Shown: positions 1 through 12,605, counted from the stretch's first letter. The stretch is 64,000 nucleotides of DNA from Yamagishiella unicocca (GCA_003116995.1 BDSL01000064.1:496001-560000), one strand, 5' to 3'. Program-made: numbers and translations. Notes: generated by a model from the letters alone, not told the origin.

Positions 1-99
1 GGGTGTACGACGTCCTCGTGGTTAGGAGGTGCAGGGTGTACGACGTCCTCGTGGTTAGGAGGTGCGGGGTGTACGACGTCCTCGTGGATAGGAGGCTTG
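1..99. repeat. 33-bp minisatellite, 3 copies
   Basis: Three tandem copies of a 33-base unit beginning GGGTGTACGACGTCC start at positions 1, 34 and 67. The array is cut by the left window edge. It lies upstream of the first recognised TBC exon and is most likely intronic. It translates without a stop in one frame, but only because 33 is divisible by three. Confidence 0.85.
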
Positions 100-374
100 G
101 GCGCACATTAGGTGTGCTCACGGGAGCAGCGGGAGCAGGGTCGCCTGCCTGCCGCGGCCGCAGCTCCGGAGCCCCCGCTCTCAGAAACACTCTCTCCCCC
201 CCCATTCCCCGCATACACCCCCTTCCCCGCAAAGCCCTTCCTACACTCCCAACGACACCTCCGCGACGCCTTGCCGTCTCACGCCCATCCCCCTCCGCCA
301 CCTTCATCGCCCTTGGTTCGTCTGCCGTGGATTCGCGGATCATCCTTTACTCCCCCCCCTTCCGCTACCCGCAG

Positions 375-3300
375 GAGTGGCTGACGATCAGTCAGACCGG
401 CCGCGGCGGCGGCGGCGGCGGCGGCAGCCCCCTGGGCTGGCTGGCGGCGCTGCCTCGCAGCCTGGGGCTGCTGCCGGGGCTGCCGGCGGCGAGCTCGCTG
501 CCCTGGCCCGCGCCCAGCCTTGCCTGGCTGAGGGACTTCTTCAAGGACCTGCACCCGCAGCAGCGCCATGTACGCCGTATCGGGGTAGTTGGGGAGAGGG
601 GTGGATGGGGTGCTGGCGGTTGCTGATCCGTCCCAACGGCCCAACCGCCCAACCGCCCAACCGCTGCCTAATAACGAACCCCGGACCGCGCAGGTCGGCG
701 TCGACGACCGGTCCCTGCCCTGGTTCCGGGATGTCAAGGTGGCGGCGGCGCGGGCGCTGGCGGCGGAGGGCGGCGTGCGTGCCGCCGCGGCCTTCGCGGT
801 GTTCGGCGTGCCTCACGGTGTGCGTGCGGCGGTGTGGGAGACGGCGCTGGGGCTGCGGCGGCCGGGGGCCCGGTCCGTGGGGCCCGGCGGCGGCGGCGGC
901 GGGGGGGTCGACGCCGAGGAGGCGGTGCGGTTCGAGAAGCTCTGCACGCAGGTGAGGGGGCGGGGGGGGGGCGGGGGTGAGGAGGGCCTTGTCGATACGC
1001 GTAGGCCATACACACACGCTGTGGTGGTACTACCCACCTGGCACAAGCACAGATGCAGGCACTCATCTAGCCACCTGGCACAAGCACAAGCACAGCCGCA
1101 GGCGTCGTGTATGCACAGGCTCGCGGATGGTCGCCGCACTTGTGGCGTGGAGCGCTTACGGCTTGGCCGTCAGTTCGTACAACATGGAAGTCCGTGGCTC
1201 AGGGTTGCCCTGAGACACGCGGCACAAAGTTGCCTTAAGACACGCGCCTCAGTGCACCCACCTCCTGATATACCCCCTGATGCCGACCCACGGGTCGTAC
1301 CCCTCTGATGGCCGCCAGACCCTGGAGCAGCCGCTGCTGCTGGACGTGGCGGTGGCGGAGGACTCGACGCCGCTGGTTGGCAACTCGGAGTCGTTCTTCC
1401 TGTTCGAGGAGGCGGTGCGGTGAGGGGGCACACTGCACTGACGGTGCGGTGAGGGGGCGCACTGCGCCGGCTGTATCGCCCTGAAGGCGGCCCAGCCGTG
1501 GCCGCCGCAGCCATGGGCCGTGTCTTCCCCTCGGAGTGGGGTGGAGGGGGCATCGGGCTGGTGGGGCCCAGCTGCCCGCGGGACGAAACACACCGCACAT
1601 ACGCACCAAACAGCAAGGAAGGAGTTTGTGCAGCTATAGTAACAACGAATCAGCAACCAACCAAATCCCCCCCGCCGCCCCTAACCCAACGAACCAAACC
1701 CCCAACCAACCCGACCGACCCCAATCCCTGCCCCCTGCTCCCAAACCCGCAGCGCAGTGCTGCTGGCCTTCCTCCGGGACAGCCTGGTAGCCAACCGCCT
1801 GGCGGCGCCGCCGCTGGCGATGCTGCAGGCGACGAATGCCGTACAAGCCGTACTGGCTTCGTCGCTGCCGCAGTCGCCGTCCGGCTCGGAGGCGGCCAGC
1901 CCCGCAAAGGCCGCCGCTGACGGCGGCGGCGGCGGCTTCTACCCTCCCAGTGGCGTTTTGCCGTACAGGGGTATGTCGCTGCTGGCGGCGCCGCTGTGCT
2001 ACATGTACGACAACCCGGCAGCGTCGTACTACTTGTTCCGGTCCATGTACTGCAGGTGGGTTTGCTGGGTGTGTCTGCACTCACTTCACCCCTCGAGTTC
2101 CATACTGGGGACCCGTACTGTGTTGCACATACTGGCGATTTCATACCGGGCGCCGTACTGTGGGGCTCACTTGGGGCCTTATGTAGAGGGGCTCACCGCA
2201 AGCCGCTCTACCTGGTGTTCGCCTGCCTGCATACTCGTCGCCAGGCAGTCCGTCCGGGGGACGGAACCGGATGTGGTCGCAATCTCGCAAAGGAGGAACA
2301 AAAATTACCGACAGAGTTCTCCTTTCATCGCCTGCCATCCCGTCGCCGTCCCGTCCCGTCCCCCGCCCTCCTCCCGTCGTGTGCACGGGTGTCTCCACTA
2401 AACCCTCCCCTCCCCCCTACACGCTACATCCCCCCAGTCGCGTTACCGGTTCTTTTATTGTAACCCCCTCCCCCCTCCCCCCTCCCCCCACGGGTCTCCC
2501 TCGGAACCCCCCTCCCCCCCGGGTTACTCCATCCCCCGGGTCAGGTTCTGGAGCAAGCTGCACTCCCTCAGCTGCTGCGGCCTGCCCTCCCCCGCGCTGC
2601 CCGGACTGATGCGCGTCTTCGAGTCCCTCATGCAGGTAGGAGGGACTCGGGAAGCAGTGACAGAGGAAACCCGTGGATACGACACAGGAAGGTCAAGAAG
2701 GGGAGCGGACGCAAGGGATGGATGGCGCCAGGGGGGCGGGTTGCGGAGGGGAGGGGAGGGGGAAGCGGGTTCGCGACATCCTTCCCCAGGGTGGTCGTAC
2801 AGGTTGCAGAACTCTTGATGTGGATCCGCCGGCGCTGTTCGCGGAAGGCAGGGCTCCGGACTCGGGTTGGGGAGCCCCACGCGCCTACCTTCCTAAGCCC
2901 CAGTCCAACCCTCACTCGTATACCGACAACCGCGCCCTCCCCCCCCCCACACACAGTAGTCCACCCAAGGGCTACAGCATGCGCCCACAACCTAGGTGTC
3001 CGAAGACAATGCGACAGCTATCCTGTCCTTGTCGCGTGAACGGTTTTCATGCACCGTTTACGCCTCCTCCCCCGCCCCCCCACCATGCGCCAGCTATCCT
3101 GTCCGTGTCGCGTGAACGGTGTTTATGCCCCTCCCGCCCCCATACACGTTTATTGTACCCCCCCCACCACCACCACACAGGAGCTGGACCCGCAGCTGGT
3201 GTCCCACCTGTCGCGGCTAGGTCTGCTGGTGGCCACCCTGGTGCTGCCCTGGGTCACAACAGCGTTCGCGGAGGCGCTGCCCGTGCAGGAGGTGGGGTAG

Positions 3301-4220
3301 GGGGGGCGGAGGGCCCGTGCAGGAGGTGGGGGAGGGGGTGCCCGTACAGGCGGTGGGGGAGGGAGGGCAGACGGCCCGTGCAGGGGGCAGAGGTTAAGAG
3401 GTGCCCCTACAAGACGTGAGAGACAGGAATATGGGGACTGAGGGGACGGCGCTGGGGGGAGGAGGGCGCGCTATTGCGGGTGGCCGGGGAGGGTGTCGAA
3501 GTGTTCATCGCGTCTTGCGCAATCGCCTTGTCTTGATCTCAATGACGACCGTCAATGACCACCGCCAGAAGCAAGAAACAAAACCGGAAATAATCAAACC
3601 AACAAAACCGGAAATAACCCAACCGCCACCGCCGCCGTGTCGCAGGTGCTGCTGCTGTGGGATCGGATCATCGGGCTGGACTCGCTGCTGCCGCTGCCGC
3701 TGCTGGCGGCCGCGGTGATGTGCTTCAGGTCTGACTGGCGGCGGCAGGGGGCAGGGGCGGCAGGGGGCAGGGGCGGCAGGGGCGGCAATGGAAGAGGGGC
3801 GGCAGGGGGCAGGGGCGGCAGTGGAAGAGGGGCGGCAGGGGGCAGGGGGCAGGGGCGGCAGTGGAAGAGGGGCGGCAGGGGGCAGGGGCGGCAGTGGAAG
3901 AGGGGCGGCAGGGGGCAGGGGCGGCAGTGGAAGAGGGGCGGCAGGGGAAGAGGGACGGGAAGAGCACCAGACTATGCACACGGCGACGCCCGAGACTTGG
4001 CACCCCGGTCCGCCCGCACCCACCTGCTGCTCCCCCTGCCCAGACCGGCTGTGCCCCCCCGACCACGGGTTTCTTCCCTTCCCCCCTTCTCAGGCGCCAC
4101 GTGCTGCTGGCGTGCAGCTCCCCAGGCGAGGTGGTGGCGGCGCTGTCGGACGTGTCGCAGCTGAGGGTGGTGCCGCTGCTGCAGGCGGTGCTGTTCCCGG
4201 GGCCGGGGGGGGACGGGTGA
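375..4220 (+). CDS. TBC1D19-like TBC (Rab-GAP family) protein, 3' eight exons
   Basis: Exons read as 375-569, 694-951, 1319-1419, 1753-2055, 2545-2635, 3181-3291, 3646-3728 and 4094-4220. They sum to 1269 bases with consistent phases and a TGA at 4218; the 5' end lies off the window. TBC proteins act on Rab GTPases in membrane traffic. The order of conserved blocks matches the TBC1D19 branch: FGVPHGVRAAVW at the domain start, then FYPPSGVLPYRGMS, APLCYMY, FRSMYCRFWSKLHS, LLLWDRIIG, and a C-terminus ending VVPLLQAVLF. The positions expected to carry the catalytic Arg and Gln fingers do not show them: the usual YxQGMN reads PYRGMS. The protein may therefore bind Rabs without activating hydrolysis. 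The first listed exon (65 residues, Gly-rich) is the least certain. Confidence 0.85.
2435..2468 (+). repeat. Intronic element, family 1
   Basis: This copy has the core GTTACCGGTTCTTTTATTG followed by TAACCCCC and a long C/T tract. It sits in the TBC intron 2056-2544, upstream of the acceptor at 2544. Related copies are listed at 3011, 21548, 38596, 50880 and 51729. Confidence 0.6.
3011..3128 (+). repeat. Intronic element, family 1, two copies
   Basis: Two near-copies lie at 3011-3052 and 3084-3128. Both read CAGCTATCCTGTCC, then TGTCGCGTGAACGGT and a T-rich ATGC end. They are in the TBC intron 2636-3180. The second is followed by a second T-rich and C-rich stretch running into the acceptor at 3180. 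Confidence 0.6.
3735..3961 (+). repeat. G-rich intronic minisatellite
   Basis: Units built from GGCGGCAGGGGGCAGGGGC and GGCAGTGGAAGAGG alternate for about 225 bases within the last TBC intron (3729-4093). Purine-rich reading frames across it are not credible proteins. Confidence 0.8.
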
Positions 4221-4800
4221 CACGGGGGGGAGGGGGACGAAACCCGTGACACGATAGGACCGCAGGTGCCCAGGAGGGATGGTGTGCGAGGCTGCTGCTG
4301 CAGGTGCTAGCACGTTCGTGGGGTATGTATAGTGCGTGCGGTGCTCGCTTGAACATCAGATGCGATTCGCGGAATGGTGGGTTGCGCACGACAGAGACAC
4401 GGATTGCGACTCACGGCGATTTCCATTCTGTTTAGCTTGAGGACTGTCAGTATTGTGGCTGTTGCGAAACGGTGTCCGCCCATCGTCATATATTTACCGG
4501 CATAACGGACTAACCGGAATGTGCACCAACGGCGGAATCTTTTTTTCAATGGAATCTTCAGTAGCACTAGAATCTACTTATATCAATGGTACCATTAATT
4601 TGCCTCCTGTGACCCGAGGCATTTCACGTTGCGGAACTTTAACTGTGTCAACTGACGAACGCACGGGCAGGAGATACATAGCGAAGCAAGCGGACTTCTT
4701 ACGTGTCCCTCAAGGTGCTATCGCAAATCGCTTTCGCAGATCGCTTTTTGGTGCAGCATATGACGTTTCTTGTTCCTATCCGAACTGGCTGCAGGCCACG
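4221..4800. other. Intergenic region between TBC and SYLF genes
   Basis: There are 580 bases between the TBC stop and the SYLF1 start. An open frame crosses it into SYLF1 exon 1 from 4453, but the second SYLF gene starts at the equivalent internal Met, so the upstream part is treated as non-coding. I see no clear TATA box. Confidence 0.5.
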
Positions 4801-7240
4801 ATGAAGGTCGAGCAAGCTGTGCATCAGGGACATAAGGTGCTTGAGACCCTTCGGGAGGCAGTTGCAAGCAAGAATGTCACATTTCCCGTTGGCTCGCTGA
4901 AGGCCTTGAAGGTGCGTGCCGGGCCATGGATGGTCGCTGACTCCCTACGAGCCAAACGGCTTTGTATTCGCTGGTTGTCGAATCGATCTGACATCCTTAT
5001 ACGGGCATCGAATGCATGCACAGTCGCAGACTCTTCCATAAACCTAATCCTTGTGATCATGTGCTGCAACGATTCTTTCCGAGCCGAGCTTTCGACGATT
5101 ATGCAATGCGTATAAACAACAATCACCTTTACTGCTTGTTACCTTGGCTGGCAAGCAGATGGGCTCCAGGGACCCTAAGCGCACGTCGGGTGGCCGCCGC
5201 CGCAAACATAGGTCAACAGCGCCTCACCTGTCCGCCTGCACGTCTTGCATGTCATGACGCCCACCACCTGATCGTCCGCCCCAACACATACGCGCAGTAC
5301 TCATGCCTCGACCTCTGCCCCCCACCACCACCACACGCGGGTTGACGGGTTTCCTCCCTCCCTCCTCCCCACACATACGTGTGCGCCAACACCCCCCTAT
5401 CTCCGCACAGGGCGTCGTGCTGCTGCACTCGCACAAGGGCGCAGCAGTGGTCGGGTTCGAATCCGGCCATGGACTTGCGCTCAAGGTACTGGGCTACGAT
5501 GATGACGGCGTGCCGCAGCTGTCTGCCCCCGTCATGATGAAGCTGACCAAGCTCACGTTTGGACTGCAGCTGGGTAGGCGGGGCGGGGGCTGTATGAAGG
5601 TTCTAGAGAGGGATGCTACTGGCTAGGCGGGGCCAGGTAGAGAGGGCGCCCATGAACCCCCAATGAATGGACGAGAAGAAATAATCCTTGGGGGTAAGTT
5701 TGAAGCTTTGAACGGGATGGGCGGGGTACAGGAGAGCTGCGGGATGGTCTCGGAGCGCGTGGGTTTGCTGGGATGGGACGGGGGCGGGACGGCGCGCGTT
5801 ATTGCGTCGCTGGACGGCGTGGAGCGCCGGGGGTTCGGGGCCCGGAGGGTCGGCAGGATGGAGTAGGGGAACGGCGGGCCCACGAACAGCACGACCGGCA
5901 CATGGATGTGTACGGCTAACACCCGCTACTGCCACGGCTGCCCGCCATGGATGCTACTGCCGCTGCCTCATTAGGCTACAACAGCGTGTACACGCTGATG
6001 GCCGTGTTCCACACCTCTCAGCTGGAGGCGCTGGTCAGCGGCGTCAACGGAACCATCGTGGGGAAGGTGAGGTGGCCGCGAGGATAGTCGCAGCCGGCGT
6101 CACCCGAGACCGGTGTGCGGAATAGTGTGCGGAATATTGTGCGGAATATCGAGCGGAATATTGTGCGAAATATTGTGCAGAATAGTGTCGGGTCGTTGTT
6201 GTTGTTGTGACGACGTGCAGCAGAAAGGCCTGGGCAGTCCGGTAAGGTGTGTGCTAGCTGGCATACCGGCGTCCCACCTGGAATGATATGCTAGGGCTGC
6301 TTCCACCGCTTCCCCCCCCCACGCCGCACGGTCTCTTCACGTTGCGCCCCTACGAGCAACATCGCATCGCCCGGGGGCCTCGCCTTCCTTGCCCGGGGGC
6401 TCCGTTGCGCAGCCTCACAGCCCACTCGACGTGTTTTAGCCGCCGTCGCGTCCGCCGCCCCGGCTGGCGCTCCCGGCCCTGCACGTACTTCTGACGCACC
6501 TCGTCCTGGCTGTGCCGCTTGCTCGCTTGCCGAACACCATGATGCTAAACCCGCTACGACGCTGAGTCGTGCTGCGGCCGGAATGTCGTGCCTTGCAGGA
6601 CTTTGAGATTGCTGGCTTGCCGTACGCTCACGACACCAAGACGCAAAACACCTTCCACAGGGTACGGCAGCCCGGGCGAGGGGCGTTTCGGGGATGGTTG
6701 GTCGCATTGGTTGGTTAAGAATGGTTGGAAGCTTGGTTGATCGGCGCTGTCAGTGATCGTCCGCCTCGCTCACCACGTCCAGCACTCAACGCCCACCCGT
6801 CCCGCTTGCTGTTGGTTGCTGGCCCCCTGTACGACATGTACGACGCGCCACGCCGTACAGACGTCCATGCACACCGCGGACACTGCCGTTGAGAACCCCG
6901 CGGACAAGGTCAAGATCATCACCGTGTCCGACTCGTTCATGGTCTTCGACCTGTCGTTGTACGGTAAGCAACCGTCGTACCTGTACCTGTACGGCAGCAC
7001 TGCAGACCCCCCAGGTGTGGGTACCTTTGCTGACTCGTGAAGTCCGAATTCACCCCAACACTGCTCACTCCCAACCCCGTAGGCGGCAGCCTGGCAGTGG
7101 ATTCGGAGCTGATGGAGGCGGCGTACGGCAAGGGTGTGTCGGCCATGGACGTGCTTGAGGGCAAGGTGCCGGTGCCTGAGGCCTTCAAAGCCGAGCTGGC
7201 GTGCGTAACGTCCGACCTGGGGGCGCTGTCGGCGATGTAA
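4801..7240 (+). CDS. SYLF-domain (Ysc84/DUF500-like) protein, copy 1
   Basis: Six exons (4801-4911, 5411-5573, 5975-6066, 6599-6661, 6861-6963, 7083-7240) give 690 bases and a 229-residue protein. SYLF domains bind phosphoinositides and, in yeast and animals, act near actin and endosomes. The core pattern is visible in exon 2: HSHKGAAVVGFESGHGLALK, then LSAPVMMKLTKLTFGLQLG, followed by GYNSVYTLMAVF and a C-terminal VSDSFMVFDLSLYGGSLAVD. That is essentially the whole domain with no extra SH3 or FYVE domain, as in small single-domain members. The start MKVEQAVHQ is supported by the paralogue at 45966, which begins MKVEQVAKE and shares all five intron positions and phases. The last exon encodes a variable tail ending LGALSAM. 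Function in algae is inferred only from the family. Confidence 0.85.
6113..6187 (+). repeat. GTGCGGAATAT-type short tandem repeat
   Basis: About five degenerate 15-base units (GTGTGCGGAATATTG and variants) lie in SYLF1 intron 3. Confidence 0.7.
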
Positions 7241-9591
7241 GGCGCTCTACCTGCCACCGCGGCCGGCCTTAGGTGGGGTTCAGGGATTGATGAAGGAGGG
7301 GGCGCGCGGCGGGAGGGGGGGGGGCTGATGGAGGAGCAAGCGTCTGGATGGAGGCGGCGTGCGTCGGGGCGGCCTAGGCAGGGAGGCGACAGCGAGGGGT
7401 GAGGAGGAAACCCGTGGGGCGCTGGCTGCTGGGAGACGCAGCAGCGCCAGCCTTGGGGTGCCGGGCTCGGAACCGAACTGCGTTGTACCGTCGTACATAT
7501 CTGGAGGTGGCCGGTTGGGAGTTGGGTGGCGGATTGGGAGTCGCGTGGCGACGCCCTGCCCGTCGCTGTTTGTGACCACGTCAGTGCTCGAAGCAAGCAC
7601 CTTGGACCCTCGGTTCGAGACCCAGCCGAAACGCTGGCTCGCGTACTTGTTATTGCCTGATGCCAGATGCCTGGACTGCTGCTTTTCAAGCGTTGAACTC
7701 TATCTTAAGGAGGGACGGTATGGCGCCATGTCGAACTGATGGCCCCTGATGGCTCGTAGCGTGACCCGTACATAAGCGGCAGGCGACGCGGCGGAGCAAA
7801 GCAGGCAATATAAAGCCATAACAATTTCACGCTGTCAACCACGGCACGAACCTTCACCTGGGCCGAACGCGCGCTACAATGAACGCTTTGCTAAGATGTC
7901 TGCTTTGTGCCAGTGCCTGACTGCCCGATTCGCCTTGCACACGTTACTCACCCTGCACAAATAAGCGTAATAACAGCAACAACAACATGCAAAGCTGCAA
8001 TGGAAGGATTTTCTGAGGCCTAAGAAACGCGACACCGCCACCGACCCGCGGGTCGGCGCGAAATGCAAACGTCGGCGAAGCCGAGCCCAGCGATACCGGA
8101 AACGAAAAGACAGTGTGCATACGGTTGTCACGTCACCTATTGAACAATGTGTGGCTTGTTCATGGCTCTTGTCACGTTTTTCCTGGTGCGTGCATTTTGC
8201 TGCGGATCAGCAAGCTCCAGGCACCGGCGGCCGGTCCCTAAACGGTGTTGGGAAGCTTATATACCGCGGATTCACTGATTGAAGCACTTCCTGGAGGGAG
8301 TCCTCTTTCGATCTGAAGCTCTGCCGAGTGTGTTCCGTACGGTTGCGTAGGCGCCTAGTCGGAGGGCCTGGCAGGCTTGTTCGGCTGAACCTCTAGGGGC
8401 GAGGTCGGGCAGTACCAACAAGTACACTACGACTAGAACAATCCTACAAGAAGTGCGTCTGTGTCAAAACGCCTTCCCGCACTCTTCAAGCTGCCCGGCC
8501 TCGTCAGATTTACGGCCAATCCGCGGGACATGCCGCACGCATCGTCACTCGCTTCCGGATTAGCCAGCGGCTGCATACTCATCCCCTCCTTTAACACACG
8601 CTTAGCCGCATTCCAATACGTCCTGGATATACAAACACCTGCTGTTTTGCACTGAACGTGTTATATGTTTGGATTCGGCACCCAAGACACTGCCCAACGT
8701 TGCACTTCGACGCGCTAGCTTCTGTTCAAGGATCTGATCGGCCACCTTTCTGTGGCTGCAACTGCGGAGGTTCACCGCCACGAGCGTAGGGGTCTGAAGA
8801 CATCGCGGTCCGAAAGGTGAGAGGGACTCTCCTTGCCGTTTTTCGCCTATTGCTCAAGCTGTCACACGTGCGCGCCGCACGCAGCAGCAGCAGCATTAGA
8901 GACAAGTCGCAGAACGTGAACGGCGGCCCTGCGAGGCTATTTTTCCCGAAGGCCGGGTCCTGTCGCCGCTGGCAGTGCCGTCCCGCCGCGCGCAACGAGA
9001 TTCCGTCAGCGTTGCAGCGCCGCCGACGCTTAAATAAATAACCCATTCTTCGGGCATCTGCTGGCAGCTTGCGCCGCATTTCCAGCCTGCGCCGCATTTG
9101 AACATTTTGTTGTGCTGAGTCTTGAAAAGTCTACAATATTCCGCGGGACTTGAACTTGGCCTGCGGTTCAGTGCGAGGCGAGGCAGCCAACCCCATACGA
9201 TTTGCGCTTGTGTTGATTTAGCATAACCAATTGGTCCGATACAGGACCGGCGCATCAGTGCGCGACCAGCCCAAACCCTACTTCAAGCCCCTCCCTTCCC
9301 CTTCTTACTTTCGCCTGCGGTTCAGTGCGAGGCGAGGCAGCCAACCCCATACGATTTGCGCTTGTGTTGATTTCGCGTAACCAATTGGTCCGATACAGAA
9401 CCGGCGCATCAGTGCGCGACCAGCCCAAACCCTAATTCAAGGCCCTCCCTTCCCCTTCTTACTTTGCAGGAGCCTACAGCCTCCATCTTTCCGTGCCCCT
9501 TTCGTAGCATCAACAAAATACGTTTTTCCTCAGCTTTTGTCGCTTCTTGCCAGCTACTGAGAACAGCGCAGGCATCGTGACTCACCGCGTC
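7241..9591. other. Intergenic region, 2.35 kb
   Basis: I find no credible gene between SYLF1 and gene A. TATA-like strings occur at 7808-7815 (ATATAAAG) and about 8259 (TTATATACC), but only very short frames follow them. A perfect 12-base palindrome GACCCGCGGGTC is at 8043-8054. The right end holds a 154-base tandem duplication. Confidence 0.5.
9161..9464 (+). repeat. 154-bp tandem duplication
   Basis: The block beginning CTGCGGTTCAGTGCGAGGCG at 9161 repeats at 9315 with a period of 154 bases. The copies differ at only a few positions (for example TTAGCATAA versus TTCGCGTAA). The second copy ends about 125 bases before the start codon of gene A. Confidence 0.9.
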
Positions 9592-12500
9592 ATGTCGGCC
9601 TTCGCCGACATGGCTCCCTTTAACGCCGAGCCAGCGGCAGGCACCGCGTCCGGTGCTGAAGCTTCGTTGACGAGCGGCTGCTACGGTGGCGATGGCACAG
9701 CTCCTGCTCCCTCGTGCTCCGTCCTGGGTCAGCCGATCTCGGCGGTGGTGGACCGGATGCTGCTGACGACCCACTCCAGCGGCGGCGACAACGGAGACGC
9801 CGGGGGCGCGCGCGCCGAGTTCTGCATCGCCTGGCCGCCCACCTTCCCCGTGGGAGGGCCGGCGGAGGTGGTGGAGCTGCGCGCCGCGGTGTCGGTCGAC
9901 GCCGGGGCGGCCTGCACGTGTCGCAGCGCGGCCATGGCTGCTGCGGCCGCGGAGTGCTGTTCGCGGGTGCTGGCGGTCCGCGACGACGTGGTGGTGGGCG
10001 AGGAGGGCATCAAGGTCGATGGAGGCGGCAGGGCCAGCGCCAGGTGGGTCGGTGGACGCGATGCAGAAGGTCGCCGTCGCATGCGAAAAAGACGCGAACG
10101 CGATGCGGTGACAGAGGAGGCGGAGGTGCAGGGTAGTTATATTGCTGTGTTTGTACTGGAGGTGCGCGTGGTTGCTGCTAATCTCTTTCACGTTACGTTG
10201 AACCAAGCCGCAAGTTACAAATATGTTGCGAAAAGCATTTCCTAGAAACCCCATATCCTAGCATGCCCTTCCCCTCCTTCCCCTCGCGGCCATGGAACCC
10301 TCGAGAAACCCCACACTCGCACACGGTCTGTCCGTCATCAACCGCTCTCTCCCTCGCTCATCCCTGCAGGCTGCGGCTGCAGTCCGACCACCCCGGCGTC
10401 GCGACTTGCATCCTGGCCAGCTGCCAGGTTAGTGCGGGAAGGGGTGGTTAGGTCAGGGGCCGTACATGACGGTTAGCGGGCGACTTGTCAGCGGCCACTG
10501 TCTGCAAAACCCGCACGACCAGCAGGCCGCGTCGTTGTCAACCGGGTTAGCCTGGTTAGCCGGGTCACCTGTGGGGTAGCGGCACAGCGTGTTTCCCCAT
10601 CGATCCGCCTACGCCTGCAGCTAGCCAATTAATCCTCGCCGGGGCATCTGTGACTGCAGGGAGTTCCCTCCCTGGAGTCTTTCCAAGACGCGGCGCCGCT
10701 GATGGGGCTGCCTCAGGCGGCTCGTGACGAGGCGCACAGGTCCGTATGTGGGTCGGCGGGGGAGGGGGCGGGTGCTGGCGCTCGGGTTGGGGTGCGTGAG
10801 ATGTTGTGATCTGGGTCACGAGTAACTTGGGTCGGGTTGGGGTGCGTGAGGTGCAGGTCGCCACTGGGATACGAGTGAGCTGCACCGGCCTTGATTGCGC
10901 GGTCTCATGTCGCTGGTCGTTGTTTCTTGCTTGAGCAACTGATCTTGGTTCACGATTTCTAGACCATAGTCAGCCAGTTTACAATTCCGCCGGCCCCTCC
11001 TGCACCTCCCCCTCCCCTTCCTCGCTCCCCCAGGCTGCTGTGGCGCATGATGCATGAGGCGCTGCCGCCCAACCACTCCACCCTGTCGTTCGACCCAGAT
11101 GCCTTCCGCTCGCCGGTGGACATGCTGCCGCCCAAGCTGCAGGTGCGGGGGGGGTGCAGAGGGGTCAGGGACGCGTGGAGGCACTGCCGGGATGGGCGGG
11201 CTGCGGCCGGTGTAGGTTTGGCAGTTATGCTGTTGGGCAAATCGAGACCAGCGGTTGGGAGTTGTGTGCTGAAATAAAATGTGAAAATAGGGCCGACCGT
11301 TATCGTACTCGTAAAAATGGAAATTAATTCACGCACAGCTATAGCAGCCGGCGACTGGGCGCCCGGTTTGGAGTGTTGAGGACGAATCCAACCTACTGTA
11401 TGCCCTACCTACCCGTACCCACCCTTACTCCCCCCCCTCCGTGCCCAATCCAACTCTCCCAGGCGGCTCTGAGTTGGGCCTGGTCGCATCACTTCCGCGC
11501 CTTCGCCCACGACTTCAGCTACCTGCTGGACTGCCTGCCGGCGGCAGGTGGTGGCGGCGGCGGCGGATTCGACGGCGAAGGCCAGCACCACGACCAGCTC
11601 GTCCAACCGCAGCAGTTGTACGGCGCCGCCGGCGATCACGACCACGACCACAACGTGTCGCACTACCAATCCGTCATGGCGCAGATGGCTACCTTCCTTC
11701 GTGACAATGAGATGTTTGCCTGCCTGGCCACGCTGCTGCAAACCGCCGTCGCGCGCGGTCTGTCCGTAGTGGCCGACGGAGCATGCCTGGTGGCCAGTCC
11801 CCACTGGCTAGCGGAGGTGGAGCCGCCCGAAGCTGCCGACCCAGCCGCTACTGCTGGCGGAGGCGGCGGCGCCGTCGCGGCGGCGCTGACGTCGGCGCTG
11901 GCCGCCCTGCACGCCGCCGCGGCTGCGCGAGATGCCGTTGTCCTTGACGGCGGCGGCAGTGTCGGCTCACCGACTGGGACCGGCGCTACTCCGTCGCCTT
12001 GCAACAGCCCGCAGAGACCAACGGTTCTTACAGTTGGCGGCGCCGAAGGTGCCTTACTGCCGGCTTTGACTACCGCCGCCGACGCCGTGGTGCCATGCGG
12101 GTTGGCGGAGGAGCAACCGGTCGGCGCCGCTGCCCTGATCACCGGCTCCGCCGCTGCCGGCGGCACCTCCTCCTCCGTCCCCAGCCCAGCCGCATCGCTC
12201 CTGGTGGTACTGCTGGGGCTCGTTTGGGCGCTGGCGGCGGCCCAACAGCCTGGCGACGCCGGCGGCGGCGTGTTTGTCGTACTGAGTGGGAGCCTTCCGG
12301 CCCTTATCATCATCGCAGTCGTCACGCTGGCGGCGATCAGGGCGGCGGCGGCGGCGCTGAGCGGCGGCGGCGGCGGCGCGGCGGCGCCCTCCCGCCGCGA
12401 CAGCGGAGGCGATGACTCTTTTCGCGGGTGCCTGACGGGTGCCGTACAGATGAGTACGGCGGCGTGGTACGCTACTGCCGCTGCGGCGGCGGCGGTGACC

Positions 12501-12605
12501 GCCGCACGCTCTGAAGCCCTCGCCTCGGTGGCGGCGGCGGCGGCGTTGCTGGTGCCCGCAGCTTCGGCAGCGCTAGTACGGCATCAGCATGACGTAATGC
12601 GGTGA
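9592..12605 (+). CDS. Unrecognised five-exon gene, copy A of inverted pair; two predicted TM helices
   Basis: Exons 9592-10043, 10370-10427, 10660-10739, 11034-11142 and 11463-12605 total 1842 bases (613 residues). I do not recognise the family. The N-terminal third is compact and well conserved with copy B, including SVLGQPISAVVDRMLL, EFCIAWPPTFPVGGP and HPGVATCILASCQ. Exon 4 encodes LLWRMMHEALPPNHSTL. Exon 5 starts WAWSHHFRAFAHDFSYLLDC, continues HYQSVMAQMATFLRDNEMFA, and then becomes Ala/Gly-rich. Two hydrophobic stretches near residues 476-492 (ASLLVVLLGLVWALAA) and 502-525 (GVFVVLSGSLPALIIIAVV) suggest a hairpin membrane anchor near the C-terminus. The Met at 9592 was chosen because copy B begins MSAFAGMAFF against MSAFADMAPF here. 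Copy A ends about 60 residues before copy B because the C-terminal sequences diverge. Confidence 0.7.

Noticed and set aside
5450..5475. GGTTCGAATCC, a tRNA T-loop look-alike
   Set aside because: It lies in SYLF1 exon 2 (GFESGH codons), and no acceptor stem or D-arm surrounds it.
7808..8270. TATA-like sites suggesting a promoter between SYLF1 and gene A
   Set aside because: Only a 13-codon frame follows the first site and no exon-like sequence follows the second.
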